Below, in pieces: positions 48,199-57,097 of a stretch of DNA of 64,000 nt (position 1 is the stretch's first letter; every line of letters begins with the position of its first letter). The stretch is from UBA6168 sp041752395 (GTDB taxonomy: Bacteria > Bacteroidota > Bacteroidia > Chitinophagales > Saprospiraceae), in contig JBGSWN010000040.1 of assembly GCA_041752395.1 (NCBI GenBank), forward strand, positions 1 through 64,000. The letters are read 5' to 3'. Both the position numbers and the translations under genes were made by a program. The notes under the pieces are model-generated. The model made no database searches. It was not told the origin of the DNA and saw only the letters and a list, made by a program, of their open reading frames with translations.

Positions 48199-50619
48199 AT
48201 GAAATATTACTCCTTCTTCCTACTTATGGCCGCCCTCCTTTTCACCCAATGCAAAACCGCCCAGCGGGCCTCCGGGGACAAACTCTACCAGTCCCTCACG
48301 GCCAAGCGGGTGCAGCTTCCCAACCAGTGGAGCCTCACCCCGGCGGGCGAGGTTCAACGCCAGCTCGGCGACCTGCCGCTGCAAATTGCCCTCTCGCCGG
48401 ACGGCAAGATGATGGCCGTGACTTGCAATGGGGTAGGGGAGCAAAAAATCCAACTTTTCCGCACCAGCGATGCCGTGCAGCTCTCTGAAATCGTCATCCC
48501 AAAGGCGTGGTACGGCCTTGCTTTCACCAACGACGGTAAAACCCTCTTCGCCTCCGGTGGAAACGACAACCTCGTGGCCATTTTCAAAATTGAAAACGAC
48601 AAGCTGGTGCGGGACGGCGAAATCGTGCTGGGGCAGCCATGGGGCAAAGAGAAAATCTGCCCGACCGGGCTGGCCCTCGACGAACCGAACCACCACCTGC
48701 TCGCTGGCTCCAAGGAGGACAATATGCTCTACGTCTGCGATTTGCGGAGCAAAAAAGTGGAGAAGAAAATCCCGGTCGGTGGTGAGGTGTTCGGCGTCCT
48801 TGTTTCACAAAAAAGGGGCGAAGCCTACGTCTCGATGTGGGGGATGAAAAAGGTGCTGGTTTTTGACCTTAAAACTTTCGAAATAAAGGCCGAAATCGCC
48901 GTGGGTGACCACCCGAACGAGCTGATTTTGAACAAAAAAGAAGACCTGCTACTCGTCGCCAATTCGCACGACAATTCGGTATCGGTCATTGATTTGCCCA
49001 GCCGAAAAACGCTGGAAGTGCTGAACTGCGCCCTTTTTCCCGACTCCCCGAACGGCTCGACGACCAACAGCCTCGCCTTTGGCAAGGAGGACGAAACGCT
49101 CTATGTCGCCAATGCCGACAACAACTGTCTGATATATTTCGATATGGAGGAGCGGGGCGAGAGTAAGCCGCTTGGCTACATTCCGACCGGCTGGTACCCG
49201 ACGAGCGTGCGTTTTGCCGCAGGCAAAATCATGGTCGCCAACGGCAAGGGCATGACCTCGCTGGCCAATCCCGACGGCCCCAGCCCGCTGCGCAAGGCGT
49301 CGGACGAAAGGGCGGGACAGTACATCGGCGAGCTGTACCTCGGCACCTTGAGTGTCATTGAGCCGCCGCAGGGAATGGAACGGGTGGCGTACTCACGCTT
49401 GGTTTACCAAAACTGCCCCTACAAAAAAGAGAAGGAAATGATGGCGGAAGGCGAGGCCGGAAACCCAGTACCCATGCGGGTCGGTGACCCATCGCCCATC
49501 AAGTACGTGTTCTACGTAATCAAGGAAAACAGGACTTACGACCAAGTTTTGGGTGATGTAAAAGATGGCAACGGCGACCCGGCGCTTTGTCTTTTTCCTG
49601 AAAAAATCACCCCGAACCAGCACGCCATTGCTCGGGACTATGTGCTGTTCGACAATTTCTATGTGGATGCTGAGGTGAGCGCCGATGGCCATAACTGGAG
49701 CACGGCGGCTTACGCCAACGATTTTGTGGAAAAAACATGGCCGACCAGCTACGGCGGTCGGGGTGGCAGCTATGATTATGAGGGCACCCGCCGCATTGCT
49801 TTTCCGAAGAAAGGCTTCATCTGGGACTACTGCAAACGGGCGGGCGTCAGCTATCGCACCTACGGCGAGTTTGCCGATGATGGGGCAAATTACGAGACAC
49901 TGGAAGGGCATTTTTGCCCCGGCTATTCGGCTTGGGATATGAATTATCAGGACATCCGGCGGCAAGCTGATTGGCAGCGGGATTTTGATAGCCTGCTGAA
50001 TATCAACCAAGTAGCCCGATTCAATACCATCCGTTTCGGCAACGACCACACCAGCGGGCTGCAAAAGGGCGCCTACTCACCCTACGCCGCCGTGGCGGAC
50101 AACGACCTCGCCGTGGGGCGGCTCGTGGAGCATATTTCGAAGTCAAATATCTGGAAAGAGAGCGCCATTTTCATCCTCGAAGACGATGCCCAAAACGGCG
50201 CCGACCACGTGGATGCGCACCGCAGCACAGCCTACGTCATTAGCCCGTACACCCGGCGGAATTTCGTGGATCATACAATGTACTCGACTTCCTCGATGCT
50301 CCGCACCATCGAGCTGATTTTGGGACTGCCGCCCATGAGCCAGTACGACGCCGCCGCCACGCCGATGTGGCGTTGCTTTACGGCCACGCCGGACTTCACG
50401 CCGTTCAAGGCGCTGTCTGCGCAGGTGGACATCGAGGAGCGGAACGTGGCGGTGAACGAACTGAGCCGTATCAGCGAGACTTTCAACCTGGCGCAGGTGG
50501 ACGCTGTGCCTGACCGCCTCTTCAACGAGGTGCTATGGAAGGCGCTGATGGGAACGGAGATGCCTGCGCCGAGAAGGGCGGCTTGGGTGAGGGTGGGGGA
50601 GGAGGAGGACGAGGATTGA
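48199..50619 (+). CDS. YncE-like beta-propeller/phosphoesterase lipoprotein
   Basis: An 806-residue paralogue of the 16.8-19.5 kb protein. Lipobox LFTQC (Cys ~16) after MKYYSFFLLMAAL, so it is a lipoprotein. Propeller blades to about residue 400 (LQIALSPDGKMMAVT, YGLAFTNDGKTLFASGG, GEVFGVLVSQKRGEAYV), then the phosphoesterase domain: KYVFYVIKENRTYDQVLGDV, VSADGHNWSTAAYA, IFILEDDAQNGADHVDAHRSTA. ATG 48199 chosen because it starts the signal peptide; the open frame extends 53 codons upstream. Likely a periplasmic or surface organophosphate phosphatase. Confidence 0.83.
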   Translation: MKYYSFFLLMAALLFTQCKTAQRASGDKLYQSLTAKRVQLPNQWSLTPAGEVQRQLGDLPLQIALSPDGKMMAVTCNGVGEQKIQLFRTSDAVQLSEIVIPKAWYGLAFTNDGKTLFASGGNDNLVAIFKIENDKLVRDGEIVLGQPWGKEKICPTGLALDEPNHHLLAGSKEDNMLYVCDLRSKKVEKKIPVGGEVFGVLVSQKRGEAYVSMWGMKKVLVFDLKTFEIKAEIAVGDHPNELILNKKEDLLLVANSHDNSVSVIDLPSRKTLEVLNCALFPDSPNGSTTNSLAFGKEDETLYVANADNNCLIYFDMEERGESKPLGYIPTGWYPTSVRFAAGKIMVANGKGMTSLANPDGPSPLRKASDERAGQYIGELYLGTLSVIEPPQGMERVAYSRLVYQNCPYKKEKEMMAEGEAGNPVPMRVGDPSPIKYVFYVIKENRTYDQVLGDVKDGNGDPALCLFPEKITPNQHAIARDYVLFDNFYVDAEVSADGHNWSTAAYANDFVEKTWPTSYGGRGGSYDYEGTRRIAFPKKGFIWDYCKRAGVSYRTYGEFADDGANYETLEGHFCPGYSAWDMNYQDIRRQADWQRDFDSLLNINQVARFNTIRFGNDHTSGLQKGAYSPYAAVADNDLAVGRLVEHISKSNIWKESAIFILEDDAQNGADHVDAHRSTAYVISPYTRRNFVDHTMYSTSSMLRTIELILGLPPMSQYDAAATPMWRCFTATPDFTPFKALSAQVDIEERNVAVNELSRISETFNLAQVDAVPDRLFNEVLWKALMGTEMPAPRRAAWVRVGEEEDED

Positions 50620-50631
50620 GGAAAAGCCAGT

Positions 50632-51462
50632 TTATTTAAGCCGTTTTACCGAGCCGATTGCTTTGATTTCTTCCAAAACTGTTAGTTCCCGTTCAGCGCG
50701 ACGGGTCAGTACAGCAAGCCGCTCCTCCTGCGTAAAACCCTGCTCGATGAGCGTGGCGTTAATGCTTTCCATGTTGGCGAGTACTTGGAGTTCTTTCACT
50801 GTTGCGTTGTCGCGTAAATTGCCCTTAGCCTCGGGGTTGGCGGCCTTCCACTGCTTGGCGGTGATGCCGAAAACGGCGAGGTTTAAAAGGTCTGCTTCCG
50901 AGGCGAAATAAAGGCCCTCCTGCTTCGTATTCCATTGAAGTAATGGTACCAAGTTAGTGCGGACGGCATCTGTATGGATGCTGTAATTGGCTTTTGAAAT
51001 TTCACGACGGAGATTCCAAGCTAGCCCTAGGTTGTCGGCTTCCACCGTTTTGAGGCGGTCAAATTCCTTGATGAGGTAGAGGTAAAACGAGGGACTTATC
51101 CAAGTGGCAAATTGGAGGGCAATATCTTTGTGACCATAAGTGCCGCCGTATCTTCCAGCGTTGGAAAAAATACCGATGGCACCTGTTCTTTCTACCCACT
51201 CGCTGACCGAAAGCACGAAAGCGCCACCTCCTGCTCGTTGTCTAATCCCATTAAAATTCATGGAATTAAAACTTTCGTTGTACAGCCCTTCCCAAGTCGC
51301 CAAAAAGTCAAGGTTTGCGCCATTTCTGAGATAACCTTGGATGATTGCATCGGTACGCTGGTCGGCATGTCGGGCGATGTCGGTCAAACTGAAATAGTCC
51401 TGGTCGTTGTGCCGCTTCAGTTTAATTTCAGTGCCTTGCACCAGTATTTTTCCTTTTTCCAT
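50632..51462 (-). CDS. KilA-N domain protein
   Basis: A 276-residue protein with an N-terminal KilA-N DNA-binding-type domain: FSLTDIARHAD (residues ~24-34), IIQGYLRNGANLDFLATWE, WVERTGAIGIFSNAGRYGGTYGHKDIALQFATWISPSFYLYLIKEFDRLK (this long block is only cited by its ends: WVERTGAIG, HKDIALQFATWISP). The C-terminal part is helical, with a coiled-coil tail. KilA-N proteins are typical of phage and mobile elements, also found singly in bacterial chromosomes. Palindromes lie upstream and inside the gene. Confidence 0.82.
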   Translation of the reverse strand: MEKGKILVQGTEIKLKRHNDQDYFSLTDIARHADQRTDAIIQGYLRNGANLDFLATWEGLYNESFNSMNFNGIRQRAGGGAFVLSVSEWVERTGAIGIFSNAGRYGGTYGHKDIALQFATWISPSFYLYLIKEFDRLKTVEADNLGLAWNLRREISKANYSIHTDAVRTNLVPLLQWNTKQEGLYFASEADLLNLAVFGITAKQWKAANPEAKGNLRDNATVKELQVLANMESINATLIEQGFTQEERLAVLTRRAERELTVLEEIKAIGSVKRLK

Positions 51463-51512
51463 GATGAGACTTTATTTTAGGCCACTTATCCAGTCAATAC
51501 TTATGATTTTCT

Positions 51513-51536
51513 AATCCCATGAATTTTCATGGGATT
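51513..51536. promoter_or_regulatory. Palindrome upstream of the KilA-N gene
   Basis: AATCCCATGAA and TTCATGGGATT form an 11-bp perfect inverted repeat with a 2-bp centre, 50 bp before the KilA-N start codon. A related, less perfect palindrome (AATCCCATTAAA / ATTCATGGAATT) lies within the gene at 51244-51267. A dimeric regulator, perhaps KilA-N itself, could bind both. The rest of the 393-bp gap to uxaC shows no other feature I can support. Confidence 0.5.
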
Positions 51537-51855
51537 AAATCGAGAAGCATACATGCAAATATAGAAGGGGTTAGAAGATTTGGCAGTCAACTATAAAATA
51601 TAGAACCAAAACGTGTGCAATTGCAAAGCGACAGCAAAGAAAATCAAAAGGTCAACCTGAGGAATCCGGGACGAAACCCGCAACTGGCTGGACACCGTGA
51701 CGGGGCAAAAATCGGAGCGGAATCGGCTCAATTATTTGAAGGGAGCAGATGAAGAATAGCACTAGTTTTAACGTTGTGCAAATGCGTAAGTTTAAGCGCT
51801 GGATAGCAGCATTCTCCTTTATAATTCCGATCATTACACCCCGAAACACAACGAC

Positions 51856-53274
51856 ATGGCACCAACGAATACAACGATAAAGCCTTTCCTCGGCGACGAT
51901 TTCCTCTTGGAAAACAGCACGGCCGAAATCCTCTACCACGAGTATGCGGCCAAGCAGCCCATCCTAGATTACCACAACCACCTGCCGCCTGATGAGATAG
52001 CGGGCGATAAAAAATTCGACAGCATCACTGCCGCCTGGCTCAACGGCGACCACTACAAATGGCGAGCGATGCGCACGATGGGGGTGTCCGAACGCTTCAT
52101 AACGGGCGATGCAACGGATTGGGAGAAGTTCCAAAAATGGGCGGAAACCGTGCCCTTCACCATCCGAAACCCGCTATTTCATTGGACACATTTGGAACTG
52201 AAACGCTACTTCGGCGTGGACGAACTGCTGACACCCGACTCGGCAGCGCACATCTACCAGCATTGCAGCGATTTGCTGAAAACGGACGCCTATTCTACTC
52301 GGAATTTGCTCCGAAAAATGAACGTCGAAACGACCTGCTCCACCGATGACCCCGTGGACGACCTACGCTACCACCAACAGGTGAGGCAGGAGGAAATGGA
52401 CATTAATTTGCTCCCCACATTCCGCCCGGACAAGGCCATTTTAATTGAAAAAGAAACGTTCCCAGTGTATATCCAAAGCCTCGGCGAGGCTGCTGGGGTT
52501 GAAATCCAATCCTTCGGCGAACTCTTGCAGGCGCTGAAAAACCGCATGGATTTTTTCCATGAAAACGGCTGCCGACTCTCCGACCACGGACTCGAACAGG
52601 CCTATTCCGGAGACTACACGGAAGGCGAGGTCAACGCCATTTTCCAAAACCGGATATCAGGGGTGAAAATCTCGAAAAAGGAAGCCCGCAAGTTCAAGTC
52701 TGCCATACTTTACCGTCTCGGCTGCCTATATGCCGAAAAGGGCTGGGTGCAGCAGTTTCATTTAGGTGCGCTTCGCAACAACAACATCCGGCTTCTCAAC
52801 AAGCTTGGCCCCGACACCGGCTTCGACAGTATCGGCGACCGGGAGCAGGCGGCGGCCTTGTCCAAGTTCCTCAACCGCCTCGACTCGGAGGATAAGCTGG
52901 CCAAAACCATCCTCTACAACCTCAACCCACGGGACAACGAGGTGATGGCCTCGATGGTCGGCAATTTCAATGATGGCTCTGTCCGTGGCAAAATGCAGTT
53001 CGGCGCTGCCTGGTGGTTTCTCGACCAAAAAGACGGCATGGAAAAGCAAATCAACGCCCTCTCGAACATGGGCCTCCTGAGTTGCTCCATCGGGATGCTG
53101 ACGGACAGTCGCAGTTTTTTATCTTTCCCCCGCCATGAGTATTTCCGAAGGTTGCTCTGCAATTTAATCGGGAAAGACGTGCACAACGGCGAGCTACCGA
53201 ACGACACGAAATGGCTCGGCGGGCTGGTAGAGGATATTTGCTATCGCAATGCGAAAGTGTATTTCAGTTTTTAA
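51856..53274 (+). CDS. uxaC: Glucuronate/galacturonate isomerase
   Basis: Converts D-glucuronate to fructuronate and D-galacturonate to tagaturonate. The 472-residue amidohydrolase-fold protein has the signatures PILDYHNHLPPDEIAGDKKF (zinc-binding His pair), HLELKRYFGV, TTCSTDDPVDDLRYH, QFHLGALRNNN and TDSRSFLSFPRHEYFRR. First gene of the operon with the MFS transporter 18 bp downstream. Confidence 0.96.
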   Translation: MAPTNTTIKPFLGDDFLLENSTAEILYHEYAAKQPILDYHNHLPPDEIAGDKKFDSITAAWLNGDHYKWRAMRTMGVSERFITGDATDWEKFQKWAETVPFTIRNPLFHWTHLELKRYFGVDELLTPDSAAHIYQHCSDLLKTDAYSTRNLLRKMNVETTCSTDDPVDDLRYHQQVRQEEMDINLLPTFRPDKAILIEKETFPVYIQSLGEAAGVEIQSFGELLQALKNRMDFFHENGCRLSDHGLEQAYSGDYTEGEVNAIFQNRISGVKISKKEARKFKSAILYRLGCLYAEKGWVQQFHLGALRNNNIRLLNKLGPDTGFDSIGDREQAAALSKFLNRLDSEDKLAKTILYNLNPRDNEVMASMVGNFNDGSVRGKMQFGAAWWFLDQKDGMEKQINALSNMGLLSCSIGMLTDSRSFLSFPRHEYFRRLLCNLIGKDVHNGELPNDTKWLGGLVEDICYRNAKVYFSF

Positions 53275-53292
53275 AGAAGTCAAAAGCGTGAC

Positions 53293-54549
53293 ATGAAAAA
53301 CTACAAATGGAAAATATTGGCGCTGCTGTTCGCTGGAACGACCATCAACTATGTGGACCGGAACGTGCTCAGTTTTGTCATGCTGGACGATGAGTTCAAG
53401 CGGATGATGCTCGGCGTCGAGGTATTGGACGATGCGGCCAGGGGGCAGTTCAAAGAGTGGATGGGCTATATTGATTCCGCCTTCAAATTTGCCTACACGC
53501 TCGGCTTTTTGGTGGTGGGCTGGTTCATAGACAGGGTAGGAGTGCGCAAGGGTTTTGCGACTTGCATCGCCGTTTGGTCGGTGGGGGCGCTGGCGCATAC
53601 GTTCGTGGGTGGTTTCAGGAGTATGTTGGGAGCAAGGGGTGTGCTGGGAATTGGAGAGTCGGGCATCTTTCCAGCGAGTATCAAGACAGTGGCGGAATGG
53701 TTCCCAAAATCGGAGCGCAGTTTCGCCACGGGCATTTTCAATGCGGGCACCAACACGGGCATTATCCTGACGGCGCTGTTCGTACCGCCGCTGGTATTGG
53801 GTTGGGGTTGGCGGGCCTCCTTTCTGCTGACGGGCTTGCTGGGGGTGTTTTTGCTGCTGCTTTGGTGGAGGGTCTATCGCAAGAACGAAGTACCGCACCC
53901 CGGCGAGGCTCTGGTCGTTGCGGAACGGATTCCTTGGGGCAAATTATTGGCGCACCGCCAGACCTGGGCCTGCGCCGCCGCCAAGTTTTTCACCGACCAA
54001 ATTTGGTGGTTCTACCTTGTTTGGCTGCCCACGTTTTTTAATGAAAATCAGCGTTTTGCGGAGAAATTGGACTTGAAAAGCATCGGCCTGCCGTTTCTCC
54101 TAATTTACCTCATCAGCGATTTGGGAAGCGTGTTTTTTGGCTGGCTGGCCACCCATTTGATAAACCGTGGCTGGTCATTGCCGAAGGCCCGAAAAACCAC
54201 GATGGCGCTTTGCGCCCTCTGCATCGTGCCCATTTTCTTGGCAGCCACCACGACCAATATCTGGCTGGCCATTGGGCTGATTTCCCTCGCCGCTGCGGCA
54301 CATCAAGGCTGGTCGGCGAACGCCTACACGCTTGCCAGCGACCTTTTTCCGCAAAAAGCAATCGGCTCGGTGGTGGGCATTGCAGGGATGTTCGGTTCTT
54401 TGGGCGGCCTGATTTTGGCGGCGCTTTCCGGCCTCGTCATCAGCAGGGTGGGGTATGAGCCGCTGTTTGCCTGGGCATCTTTGGCCTATTTGACGGGCTT
54501 GCTGGCGGTACATCTGCTGGCGGGGCGCTACGAACAGGCGACTGTTTGA
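53293..54549 (+). CDS. MFS hexuronate transporter
   Basis: A 418-residue MFS permease with about 12 membrane segments. The N-terminus LFAGTTINYVDRNVLSF and the loop GWFIDRVGVRKGFATCI followed by GIGESGIFPASIKTVAEWFP are typical of the ACS/ExuT hexuronate and sugar-acid transporters. Between uxaC and uxaA, so the most likely substrates are galacturonate and glucuronate. Gaps of 18 and 35 bp to neighbours support one transcript. Confidence 0.9.
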   Translation: MKNYKWKILALLFAGTTINYVDRNVLSFVMLDDEFKRMMLGVEVLDDAARGQFKEWMGYIDSAFKFAYTLGFLVVGWFIDRVGVRKGFATCIAVWSVGALAHTFVGGFRSMLGARGVLGIGESGIFPASIKTVAEWFPKSERSFATGIFNAGTNTGIILTALFVPPLVLGWGWRASFLLTGLLGVFLLLLWWRVYRKNEVPHPGEALVVAERIPWGKLLAHRQTWACAAAKFFTDQIWWFYLVWLPTFFNENQRFAEKLDLKSIGLPFLLIYLISDLGSVFFGWLATHLINRGWSLPKARKTTMALCALCIVPIFLAATTTNIWLAIGLISLAAAAHQGWSANAYTLASDLFPQKAIGSVVGIAGMFGSLGGLILAALSGLVISRVGYEPLFAWASLAYLTGLLAVHLLAGRYEQATV

Positions 54550-54584
54550 AAAAATCTATTGCACTGGAAATCAATGTTTTGTGA

Positions 54585-56234
54585 ATGAATAAATTACTCA
54601 AAGTTCACCCTTCTGACAATATCATCGTCGCCTTGCAAGACTTCGCAGCGGGAGATGAGGCTTTTTTTAATGGACAAACTTTCCGTTTATTGGAAAAAAT
54701 ACCGACCAAGCACAAGTTCGCTGAGCATGATTTTGCCGAAGGCGAAACCATCACTATGTACGGCGTGACGGTCGGCAAGGCGCTGCGATCCATCCCCGCT
54801 GGCAGCCGCATCAGCCGGGAAAACGTGGTTCATGCTTCGGGCGAATATGGGGTAGGGGAGCGCCACGCCGACTGGCACGCACCGGATGTTTCCAAGTTCA
54901 AAAACCGCCAATTCAACGGCTTCCACCGGGCAGATGGCAAGGTCGGTACCCGGAATTATTGGCTCGTTGTGCCGCTGGTTTTTTGTGAAAACAGGAACAT
55001 CAAAGTCATGCAGGAAGCCATGCTGGAAAAGCTGGGCTATGCCACCGACCGGGATTTTTCGGTGGATATGGCGCAGTTAATCAGCCAGTATAAAAATGGG
55101 GCAAATGCGGATGATATTCTAAATGCGGAAATCATAAAAACGGGCAGCGAAATCCAGCGAAATCGTCTGTTCCCGAACGTGGACGGCATCAAGTTCCTCA
55201 CCCACGACGGCGGCTGCGGCGGTACCCGCCAGGATTCCGAAGCGCTTTGCCGACTGCTGGCGGGGTACATCGCCAACCCGAACGTGGCCGGGGCGACGGT
55301 TTTGAGCCTCGGCTGCCAACATGCGCAGTTTAAACTGTTGGAAAATGCTCTGCAAGAATTTGCCCCGAACCTTCAAAAACCGCTTTATATTTTGGAGCAA
55401 CAAAAGAGCAATTCCGAGCGGGAATTCATTGCGGAGGCGGTTAAAAAAACGTTTTTGGGATTAATTGAGGCGAACAAATCGGAGCGCCAAGCTGCACCGC
55501 TGCACCACCTCACGCTCGGCCTCGAATGTGGCGGCTCGGACGGTTTTTCCGGCATCTCCGCCAACCCGGCGCTAGGCTATGCCTCCGACCTGTTGGTGGC
55601 ACTCGGCGGCACGACCATCCTCTCCGAATTCCCCGAACTGAATGGCGTGGAGCAGGAACTCATCAACCGCTGCACCACGGACGAGAGCGCCGAAAAATTC
55701 GCCCACCTGATGCGTACCTATTCGCAGCGTGCGCAGGAAGTCGGCTCCGGTTTCGACATGAATCCCTCGCCCGGCAATATCAAGGACGGCCTCATCACCG
55801 ACGCCATGAAGTCGGCGGGCGCTGCGAAAAAAGGCGGCACTTCGCCCGTCACCGACGTGCTGGACTACACCGAACAGGCAACCCGTCCCGGCCTGAACCT
55901 GCTCTGCACCCCCGGCAACGACGTGGAAAGCACCACCGCCCTAGCCAGCACTGGCTGCAACCTCATCGTGTTCACCACGGGCCTCGGCACGCCCACCGGC
56001 AACCCCATTTCACCGACGGTAAAAATGTCGAGCAACACCAAACTCGCCGAGCGCATGGCGGACATCATTGATATCAATGCGGGAACGGTCATCTCCGGTG
56101 AGGATACCATCGAAACGAAGGGTGAGGCGCTGCTGGAACTGCTGATTCAGGTGGCAAGCGGCGAGCGGCTGACCCATGCGGAGCGGCTGGGGCAGGATGA
56201 TTTTATTCCTTGGAAACGGGGGGTGTCGCTGTAA
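54585..56234 (+). CDS. uxaA: Altronate dehydratase
   Basis: Dehydrates D-altronate to 2-keto-3-deoxygluconate. The 549-residue protein has an N-terminal SAF domain (~1-95), a linker (FNGFHRADGKVGTRNYW) and the C-terminal UxaA domain with HDGGCGGTRQD, LSLGCQHAQF, LGLECGGSDGFSGISANPALG, LYCTPGNDVE-like LLCTPGNDVESTTAL and TGLGTPTGNPISPTVK. Iron/manganese-dependent in the family. Its substrate is made by UxaB, of which only a stump follows. Confidence 0.95.
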   Translation: MNKLLKVHPSDNIIVALQDFAAGDEAFFNGQTFRLLEKIPTKHKFAEHDFAEGETITMYGVTVGKALRSIPAGSRISRENVVHASGEYGVGERHADWHAPDVSKFKNRQFNGFHRADGKVGTRNYWLVVPLVFCENRNIKVMQEAMLEKLGYATDRDFSVDMAQLISQYKNGANADDILNAEIIKTGSEIQRNRLFPNVDGIKFLTHDGGCGGTRQDSEALCRLLAGYIANPNVAGATVLSLGCQHAQFKLLENALQEFAPNLQKPLYILEQQKSNSEREFIAEAVKKTFLGLIEANKSERQAAPLHHLTLGLECGGSDGFSGISANPALGYASDLLVALGGTTILSEFPELNGVEQELINRCTTDESAEKFAHLMRTYSQRAQEVGSGFDMNPSPGNIKDGLITDAMKSAGAAKKGGTSPVTDVLDYTEQATRPGLNLLCTPGNDVESTTALASTGCNLIVFTTGLGTPTGNPISPTVKMSSNTKLAERMADIIDINAGTVISGEDTIETKGEALLELLIQVASGERLTHAERLGQDDFIPWKRGVSL

Positions 56235-56265
56235 TATTTCATGTAAATCAGGAATCCAAGCATTG

Positions 56266-56328
56266 ATGAACAAACTGAACTGCACCACCCGCATTCTCCA
56301 ATTCGGCTGCGGCAACCTCCTCCGTTGA
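56266..56328 (+). pseudogene. uxaB: Truncated 5' end of a uxaB-like reductase
   Basis: A 20-codon frame starts 31 bp after uxaA, at operon spacing, and reads ILQFGCGNLLR just before a stop codon. This is the conserved N-terminal nucleotide-binding start of tagaturonate/fructuronate reductases (normally [IV]-[IL]-Q-F-G-x-G-N-F-L-R-A-F). The similarity stops abruptly after the Arg, and the following ~230 bp show no continuation in any frame that I can find. I read it as a uxaB gene cut by a rearrangement; chance similarity is less likely given the position. Confidence 0.65.
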
Positions 56329-56454
56329 TTGTCATGTAGTTGTGGATTGTGTGTAGACGCATAGCCGGACGTGACCCTTGGTGTCATAATCAAAGTTATG
56401 TTGAATAGTAATAAAACAAGCACTATCTTGTCCTGAAAAAAAATTGACAGCTAG

Positions 56455-56492
56455 GCTAAAACAAAAAAAGCCCATCCTCTTTTGGACGGGCT
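56455..56492 (-). terminator. Terminator of the coiled-coil protein gene
   Basis: AGCCCATCC (56469-56477) and GGACGGGCT (56484-56492) pair with one mismatch that becomes a G-U wobble on the minus-strand RNA. The minus strand then has a T-run with a single G interruption (complement of 56462-56468 and further). It ends the transcript of the 56561-56983 gene. Confidence 0.75.
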
Positions 56493-56560
56493 TAAAGACT
56501 ATCACTAATTCGCTTTGGAACAAATACAATTTAATTGATACTGCCAACCTACTAACCACA

Positions 56561-56983
56561 TCATCGGTTTAGCGCTTGGGCGGGGCTGAGGTCTGCAATG
56601 TCCAGTTCAAGCAGCGCCTTTAGTTTCAAGAGGCCATCTATTTTTGATTTCAGAATGCTGACCTCCTTGCCGCCCGAATCGTTGTTCTCCAGATTTTTGA
56701 TGATGGCCGCTTTTTCAGCAAGCTTTCGCTGCGCCACTGCCGACGAACTTTCCAGACTAGCTTTATTCTCCAATGCCAAGGCTTCATAAGCCAGCTGAAG
56801 GCTGTCCACCTGCTCCATGAGATAGGTTTTTAAAATCCCAAAATCCCGTACCTCATCTTCGAGCAGTTCAATCCTGTGTGCTTTGGCTGACCTTTCCGTG
56901 CTCAATGTATAAGTACGGAAACCCAGCAGTAAAACTGACAGTAAACCAGCCGACATTGCGATAAACCCTTTCTTTGAGTTCAT
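56561..56983 (-). CDS. Membrane-anchored coiled-coil protein
   Basis: A 140-residue protein: one hydrophobic N-terminal segment (AMSAGLLSVLLLGF, residues ~10-23) then a long charged heptad-patterned helix (HRIELLEDEVRDFGILKTYL and on). The ATG at 56981-56983 is used; the longer frame requires a GTG two codons upstream. It probably spans the inner membrane once with a periplasmic coiled coil. Located downstream of the giant T9SS protein gene (114-bp gap) on the same strand. Function unknown. Confidence 0.68.
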   Translation of the reverse strand: MNSKKGFIAMSAGLLSVLLLGFRTYTLSTERSAKAHRIELLEDEVRDFGILKTYLMEQVDSLQLAYEALALENKASLESSSAVAQRKLAEKAAIIKNLENNDSGGKEVSILKSKIDGLLKLKALLELDIADLSPAQALNR

Positions 56984-57025
56984 GGCCACATCATTTTTTA
57001 GGTGAGAAATTCAACTTGCCAAGGC

Positions 57026-57064
57026 CCTCCGCCCCCTTGTTTTGAAAAGGGACGGAGGTTTTTT
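57026..57064 (+). terminator. Hairpin with T-tail upstream of the coiled-coil gene
   Basis: CCTCCG (57026-57031) pairs with CGGAGG (57053-57058), extended by a looser CCCTT/AAGGG stem, then six T on the plus strand. Both flanking genes are on the minus strand, so its role is unclear: a stop for antisense RNA or a leader structure. Confidence 0.4.
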
Positions 57065-57097
57065 GACACACTGAGTTCATAGTTTTTTTATCAAAAA

